Source: a bacterium (lineage in GTDB: Bacteria; Patescibacteriota; Gracilibacteria; Absconditabacterales; Absconditicoccaceae). Taken from it: a stretch of DNA of 12,820 bases. The DNA lies in contig JAHDCT010000017.1 in the NCBI GenBank assembly GCA_020629735.1, positions 1 through 12,820 of the forward strand. Reading direction: 5' to 3'. Numbering within the stretch: position 1 is the first letter of the stretch; every line of letters starts with the position of its first letter. Below the pieces are notes generated by a model. It made no database searches. It was given only the letters and a program-made list of their open reading frames with translations, and was not told the DNA's origin. This document shows, piece after piece, positions 9,192 through 12,820 of the stretch. The translations under genes and the position numbers were made by a program.

Positions 9192-11273
9192 ATGAAATTT
9201 TTACGAATTAGACTGACAGCGCTTTTGACTGTTTTGATGTTGCTTGTAGGAGCGTTTTTATGAACGGGAGTTCAGGCTTTTGAAGGAGAAAGTGAAGAAG
9301 TGAATGAGTGAATGAGTGAATGGGAAGATGAAGAAAGTGAAGGAGAAGAGTTCGAAGAAGACAGTGAATGAGACGAAGAGGATCAAGAAAGTGAAGAAGA
9401 GAATGAGTGAATAAGTGAATGAGAGGAGGAAAATTGGGATAATGAAGATGAAGAATTTGAAGAACAAGAACATGAAGAGGATTTGGAGTTTGAAAATTCG
9501 AATGTTCGAGAGAATGAAGAGAGTGAATGAGATGAAGAAGAGGATGAGAATATAGTAGAAGAGTTCGAAGGTTCGAAAGTTCGAGAGAATGAAGAAAGTG
9601 AATGAGAGGAAAATGAGAATGAATGAGACAGGGAAGAGAATGATTGGGATGAAGAAAGTGAATGAGTGGATGAATGGAATGAGAACGAAGAAGATGGGTT
9701 TGAGTTTGATGAGGATGAGGGTGAGTTTTTGGAGAATTTTGATGAGTTAGATGATGAGGATTATGAGTGGGTTGATCCTGTTTTTGGCGATGATGAAGAG
9801 GTTGCTGAGTTGCTTGAAGAGGAGATGGACAGGCATGGTGAAGCTATGGATGATATTTATGATGAGATTTGAGAGACTGATGATGAAGAGGAATTTGAAG
9901 ATCTAAGAGGGGAGTTGATTGATGAGGTTGAGGAATATTATGATGCACTAGCTGATATTGCAGGTGATGATACTGCTCATTTGTTAGATGAACCAAGGGA
10001 TGATTTTACTTGATATCTTTCAGAGCTTGAGTTGTCTGATTTCGAAGATGAGCCTGATTATGATGAAGTATATGAGTGAGTGAGTCCATTTCAGTGAATG
10101 CATGATGATGATGTAGCTGATCTTATTGATGAGGAAATTGATAGGCATCTGTTTGTGAGTTGATCGCTATATGATGATATGTGGGAAGTAGATGATGAAG
10201 ACGAGTTTGAAGAACTTAAATCTGATCTTATTGAGGAGGTTCAAGAGTATTACAGTAATTTGCGTGAGTATATAGATGAAGATCAAAGATTTCTTCTTGA
10301 TGAAGAGGAAGATCTGTATGTGTCTGATTTATTTGAATTAGAACTTACTGATTTTGAAGAGGATAATTATGATGCGTGGGATGAAGATGATTATGAAGAA
10401 GGGTTGTTTGAAAATCTACATGAAGATGAAGAAGAACTTTTAGATGAAGAATTTGATAGACACTACAAAGTGATTGATGGGTATTATGATGAATACTATA
10501 CAAGTGATGATGAAGACGTTAGAGCTGAAGTAAAAGTTGCTATGGAAGGTGAAATTAGGCAGCATATGGACGCTTTGAGTCGTATTTTACCTGATGAAAA
10601 GAGTGATCAGCTTGAGGATGAACTTCAGTATTATTTAGAAGATTTAGAGTTGCTTGATGAGTATGCTAATTTAGAGGATGATATCTGGGAAGATGCTGTT
10701 TTTTGAATTGACCCAGATTGGGATGTTATTGATCCTGTTTTTGAGAAGCATGATGTTATTATTAACGAGCTTTTTGATCAACTTGATGAACAATTGAGTT
10801 GAGGTCAAGATGTAACTGAATTGAAGAATGCTTTGAAAACGAAGACTGAAGCGTTGTATGTGGAGTTGCTTCCTTATGTACAAGAAAATTGAGGACGCGA
10901 AGCTCTGGAATTAGAAAGACAAGATATGCTAAATTATATAGATGAATACGAAAGATATGATGATTTAGATGGGTATGATTATCCCGAGTTAAGAGAATTA
11001 ACAGATCAAGAACTTGCTGATTTAGATCGTCTTTGGGAAAAACATGATTCTATTATGGAAGATTATTTTAGAGACTTAGAAGAAGCTGCTGATGATGAGG
11101 TGAAACATACACAAATAGTAGGAGAAATGCTTGTTGAGATTGATGATGTGTATGAAAGATTTACTCCGTATATTACTGAAGACACTGTTCAGTTTTTAGA
11201 GAGTGAAAAACAAGAATATAAAGACTTTATCGAGCACGAAGCTTCATATATGTGTTGTTGAGACTTAACGTAG
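9192..11273 (+). CDS. Secreted, extremely acidic five-repeat protein (693 aa)
   Basis: One frame with 18 TGA-glycine codons ends at TAG. Residues 1-29 form a clear signal peptide: basic start (MKFLRIR), hydrophobic core, cleavage likely after GVQA. Residues 30-194 are low-complexity Glu/Asp/Ser/Asn/Gly sequence with phrases such as VRENEESEG repeated. Residues 198-693 contain five degenerate tandem units of 91-106 aa, each opening with an acidic helix: EEVAELLEEEMDRH, DDVADLIDEEIDRH, DEEELLDEEFDRH, WDVIDPVFEKHD and QELADLDRLWEKHD. Each unit is probably a helical bundle. Acidity is greatest at the N-terminal side and falls in units 4 and 5. No catalytic motif, sortase signal or anchor is visible; the C-terminus carries CC near the end. 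An alternative in-frame ATG lies at 9186. The family is not recognised. It is followed by an ECF sigma factor and membrane protein, which suggests an envelope or ion-related role. Confidence 0.88.
9497..9531 (+). repeat. 35-nt direct repeat, copy 1
   Basis: This stretch inside the low-complexity leader of the acidic gene begins TTCGAATGTTCGAGAGAATG and recurs at 9572-9606 with two mismatches. It encodes the phrase NVRENEESEG including a TGA glycine. The near-identity at nucleotide level points to a recent duplication rather than convergence on an acidic composition. Confidence 0.75.
9572..9606 (+). repeat. 35-nt direct repeat, copy 2
   Basis: Second copy of the repeat at 9497-9531, 75 nt further on (25 codons, frame kept), beginning TTCGAAAGTTCGAGAGAATG and encoding KVRENEESEG. 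Shorter fragments of the same phrase (GAAGAAAGTGAATGAG) recur near 9652 and, less exactly, earlier in the leader. Confidence 0.75.
9783..11270 (+). repeat. Five tandem protein-level repeat units in the acidic protein
   Basis: Units as I align them: residues 198-302 (9783-10097), 303-408 (10098-10415), 409-505 (10416-10706), 506-602 (10707-10997) and 603-693 (10998-11270). The shared opening helix ends in ..DRH or ..EKHD, followed by Y/F-D phrases (DDIYDEI, GSLYDDMW, GYYDEYY, INELFDQL, EDYFRDL). A second shared helix has the pattern LI.EV.EYY..L in units 1 and 2 (LIDEVEEYYDAL, LIEEVQEYYSNL) and looser versions later. DNA identity is low, so the duplication is old. Confidence 0.75.
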
Positions 11274-11310
11274 ATATGCCTTATTTTTTTGTTTTATTTT
11301 ATGATGTTTT

Positions 11311-11847
11311 ATGAGTAAACACGATATATGGGTGAGTGAATTAAGAGCAGGAAATAAGGCGGTTTTTGCGGAAGTGTATCAAGAGTATTTTGATCAGATT
11401 TATGCATTTGTTGCTACGAAGATTGATTGAACGCAAGATAGAGAGGATATAGTTTCACAGGTGTTTGCAAAGGCGTTTGATGGAATATTGAATGCTGTGA
11501 AGTGAGAAAATCCTCAGTTGAGAGCTTGGATATATAAAATTGCTTCTACAACGGTTATTGATTTTTATAGAAAGAAAGCTCCTGTTCAGTTGGATTTTGA
11601 ACAAGAGTCAGATGCTGAATCTCCATTACAGTATAGTGAGAAGCAGGTTGTTGTAGATCAAATTGTTGAGAAGCTGAAAGAGTTGTGAGAAGAGGTGCAT
11701 GAGATCTTTGTTATGAGATTTTGGCAACAGTTGAGTTATGCAGAGATTTCTGAAGTGAATGGATACACGATTGCGAATAATAAACAAATATACTCAAGAG
11801 CTTGCAAGAGTCTTCGTCAACATTTTACCCATTTATCATTAGATTAA
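11311..11847 (+). CDS. ECF-type RNA polymerase sigma factor
   Basis: A 178-aa sigma-70-family factor of the extracytoplasmic-function type, which directs RNA polymerase to a small regulon in response to envelope signals. Region 2 spans about residues 12-90: FAEVYQEYFDQIYAFV, then DREDIVSQVFAKAFDGI (43-59) and RAWIYKIASTTVIDFYRKK (71-89), the usual core-binding and -10-recognition helices. Region 4 spans about 113-172: VHEIFVMRFWQQLSYAEISE, then a helix-turn-helix ending YSRACKSLRQ, which should contact the -35 element. Region 3 is absent, as expected. Three glycines are TGA. The start is ATG at 11311, 37 nt after the acidic gene; nearby ATGs at 11301 and 11304 are out of frame. The stop TAA is 2 nt before the next ATG, so translation of the two is tightly linked. 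Autoregulation of the operon is likely by analogy. Confidence 0.95.
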
Positions 11848-11849
11848 TT

Positions 11850-12296
11850 ATGAAACATGTTATTACTGATGAAATGAGAGATTTAGGACTTAATCCTCAA
11901 CATCCAGATTTAGAAAAGAAGTCGGCTACACCATCTGATGAATTTAGAAAAAAGATGGATGCTCAGGTGCAGCAATGGATTCAGGATGATGCTCAAAAGC
12001 AATCAAGATGATTGACGTGGTATGTTCGTAAATTTCGTATTGCATGAATAGGGGTTATGTGACTGTTGATTCTGTGAATTGCTACTTTCTTTTTTACTAA
12101 TCTGTCATGACCTAGTTGAACTCCGTCAACGGAAGTTGCTGAGAGACCAAAATTTGAGAGTAGTTTAGCTCGTCAGATCCAAGAGAAAAAATTGTATGCA
12201 GCTAAAGCTCCCGTACTCTTAACATATCAAAGTAAACGTGATTTTCAGAAAAAGAAACATTTACGTCGTCCTTCATTGTTAAAAAATAATTGATAA
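11850..12296 (+). CDS. Single-pass membrane protein, candidate anti-sigma factor
   Basis: A 148-aa protein with a polar cytoplasmic N-terminus (1-63), one membrane helix (about 64-85, IAGIGVMGLLILGIATFFF) and an outer tail (86-148). Position, length and topology are those of an anti-sigma factor for the adjacent ECF sigma. However, it has no cysteine, so the zinc-binding HxxxCxxC anti-sigma motif is missing, and I see no RsgI- or FecR-type domain; it is recognised by context only. Residues 27-50 (TPSDEFRKKMDAQVQQWIQD) could be the sigma-binding helix. The outer tail is strongly basic (14 Lys/Arg against 5 Asp/Glu; KKKHLRR near the end), opposite in charge to the secreted acidic protein of the same operon. 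Seven TGA glycines occur, including the last residue before TAA. Confidence 0.8.
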
Positions 12297-12412
12297 ATTT
12301 TCATTAATTTAAAATATAGTATTATCTTACATGTATTTTCTTTGTAGTAATTAGTTCAGAGTATCTTTAATGAAGATTTTTTATAATTAGTAATTAACCA
12401 CTTTAACGAAAA
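12297..12412. other. AT-rich stretch before the operon terminator
   Basis: I see no open frame of note here. It is the 3' untranslated region between the last gene of the sigma-factor operon and its terminator. A small RNA ending at the terminator cannot be excluded, but no clear promoter or conserved structure is visible. Confidence 0.3.
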
Positions 12413-12413
12413 A

Positions 12414-12451
12414 CTTGCTAACCAGAATTTGGCTAGCAAGATTTTTTTTTC
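12414..12451 (+). terminator. Rho-independent terminator of the acidic-protein/sigma operon
   Basis: CTTGCTAACC (12414-12423) pairs with GGCTAGCAAG (12431-12440) around AGAATTT, with one internal mismatch, followed by nine T after an A. It is the strongest hairpin after the membrane-protein gene and ends the plus-strand operon before the tRNA. Confidence 0.9.
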
Positions 12452-12513
12452 TATATTTCAGCTTATGTAACTGTTTAGGTTAATTTTTAGTTAAAAATAG
12501 AAGTTAGAAACTA

Positions 12514-12541
12514 TTGAAAAATAAGTTGAGATAACTATGTT
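12514..12541 (+). promoter_or_regulatory. Putative promoter of tRNA-His
   Basis: TTGAAA (12514-12519), a 16-nt spacer and TATGTT (12536-12541) lie about 30 nt before the tRNA. The -10 match is imperfect and the assignment is tentative. Confidence 0.3.
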
Positions 12542-12571
12542 TTGCTACTGTTTGTTTATCAAACAATATAT

Positions 12572-12648
12572 GGCGATCGTAGCTCAGTTGGTAGAGCCCT
12601 GGTTTGTGGTACCAGTTGTCGCGGGTTCGAGCCCCGTCGGTCGCCCCA
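12572..12648 (+). tRNA. tRNA-His (anticodon GTG)
   Basis: The full cloverleaf can be folded by eye. The acceptor GCGATCG pairs with CGGTCGC, preceded by the extra G(-1) that is diagnostic of tRNA-His and faces C73. The D arm is GCTC/GAGC with loop AGTTGGTA. The anticodon arm is CTGGT-TTGTGGT-ACCAG, with GTG at positions 34-36. The variable loop is TTGTC and the T arm is GCGGG-TTCGAGC-CCCGT. CCA is encoded in the genome (12646-12648). It decodes CAU and CAC. It is a normal, apparently functional gene. Confidence 0.97.
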
Positions 12649-12663
12649 TTGGGAAATTATTAG

Positions 12664-12722
12664 AGTACATATCATAGATACACCAGTTCTGAACTGGGGA
12701 AACGAGGGTTCAAAGTCCCTCG
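12664..12722 (+). pseudogene. Possible decayed tRNA (anticodon arm and T arm only)
   Basis: CCAG-TTCTGAA-CTGG (12683-12697) has the geometry of an anticodon arm, with T33 and a would-be CTG anticodon (Gln), and is followed after GGAAA by a T-arm-like hairpin with an 8-nt loop. I cannot form an acceptor stem or a proper D arm (only GTA/TAC pairs), so it is at most a relic. It may equally be a tandem-hairpin terminator with chance similarity. Confidence 0.25.
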
Positions 12723-12728
12723 TTTTTT
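12701..12728 (+). terminator. Hairpin terminator after tRNA-His, with tRNA T-arm-like sequence
   Basis: AACGAGGG (12701-12708) and CCCTCGTT (12717-12724) form a perfect 8-bp stem with loop TTCAAAGT, followed by TTTT; it should end transcription from the tRNA-His promoter. The stem-loop also looks like a tRNA T arm (GAGGG-TTCAAAGT-CCCTC) whose loop is one base too long, and it is preceded by an anticodon-arm-like hairpin at 12683-12697. Confidence 0.75.
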
Positions 12729-12820
12729 GTTAATAAAATTTCACCACCGAACAGGATAAATATGAGCATTTGGCGTAGTTCATAATCGTCTAGATCCCAG
12801 ATCTTAACTGGATTCTTAAT
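12729..12820. other. Window edge with a second tRNA-like arm
   Basis: No gene can be supported. CCAG-ATCTTAA-CTGG (12797-12811) resembles an anticodon arm with CTT at positions 34-36 (Lys), preceded by TAGTTCATAATCGTCTAGATC, which is roughly D-arm-like. The sequence ends before a T arm could appear, so a true tRNA starting near 12770 cannot be confirmed or excluded. Confidence 0.25.

Noticed and set aside
9258..9473. Minus-strand Phe/Ser/Leu-rich frame
   Set aside because: It is the shadow of the GAA/GAG/AGT-rich leader of the acidic gene on the other strand.
1..12296. Interpretation as a region full of pseudogenes broken by TGA
   Set aside because: Breaks are only TGA, never TAA or TAG, and sit at conserved glycines in intact families, so recoding explains them all.
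1..12296. TGA as tryptophan (mycoplasma-type code) or selenocysteine
   Set aside because: TGG is used normally for Trp, TGA occurs in glycine motifs such as the five-glycine run of the permease, and no repeated SECIS-like hairpins follow the codons.
12542..12733. Plus-strand open frame across the tRNA-His gene (contains DRSSVGRALVCGTSCRGFEP)
   Set aside because: It is a translation of the tRNA itself, a well-known type of spurious protein; the cloverleaf explains the bases.
12540..12820. Minus-strand frame entering from the right edge, open when TGA = Gly, with GRPTGLEPATTG
   Set aside because: It runs through the full antisense of tRNA-His and the terminator; the GLEPATTG phrase is the usual antisense-tRNA artefact.
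1..12820. CRISPR arrays, insertion sequences, integrases
   Set aside because: I saw no regularly spaced repeats, transposase motifs or terminal inverted repeats; the only repeats are inside the acidic gene.

Overview
The window (about one third G+C) reads sensibly only if UGA is translated as glycine (genetic code 25). With the standard code nearly every gene shatters into short pieces. With TGA = Gly, ten complete genes and one edge-truncated gene appear, all ending in TAA or TAG. Known families confirm the assignment: D-aminoacyl-tRNA deacylase, a TauE/SafE permease, a TraX-like membrane protein, an ECF sigma factor and an isoleucyl-tRNA synthetase C-terminal domain each need glycine where TGA occurs. 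This code is known from the candidate phyla Gracilibacteria (BD1-5) and Absconditabacteria (SR1); I cannot tell which from this window. None of the genes has a convincing Shine-Dalgarno sequence.

Left part, minus strand (1-7666), read from high to low coordinates: a TraX-like integral membrane protein (7666-6890); a small membrane-anchored protein (6817-6509) followed by a terminator; a TauE/SafE-type permease (6394-5642); a very large (1255 aa) beta-rich protein of unknown function (5603-1836) followed by a terminator; then a separate unit with its own promoter holding a stand-alone C-terminal piece of isoleucyl-tRNA synthetase (1710-1090), the D-aminoacyl-tRNA deacylase dtd (1033-581) and an unrecognised protein that leaves the window (503-1).

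Right part, plus strand (7725-12820): an unrecognised, mostly helical 440-aa protein (7725-9047) with a terminator; a secreted, extremely acidic 693-aa protein built of a low-complexity leader and five degenerate tandem repeats of about 100 aa (9192-11273); an ECF sigma factor (11311-11847); and, 2 nt later, a single-pass membrane protein in the position of an anti-sigma factor (11850-12296), followed by a terminator. A tRNA-His gene with encoded CCA follows (12572-12648). Beyond it lies a hairpin terminator that resembles a decayed tRNA, and a second similar tRNA-like arm at the window edge.

Two groupings stand out. The acidic repeat protein, sigma factor and single-pass membrane protein look like a cell-surface signalling cassette: the membrane protein's predicted outer tail is strongly basic and the secreted protein is strongly acidic. 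The ileS-fragment/dtd pair looks like a translation-quality unit in an organism with an extra glycine codon. Both interpretations are inference.
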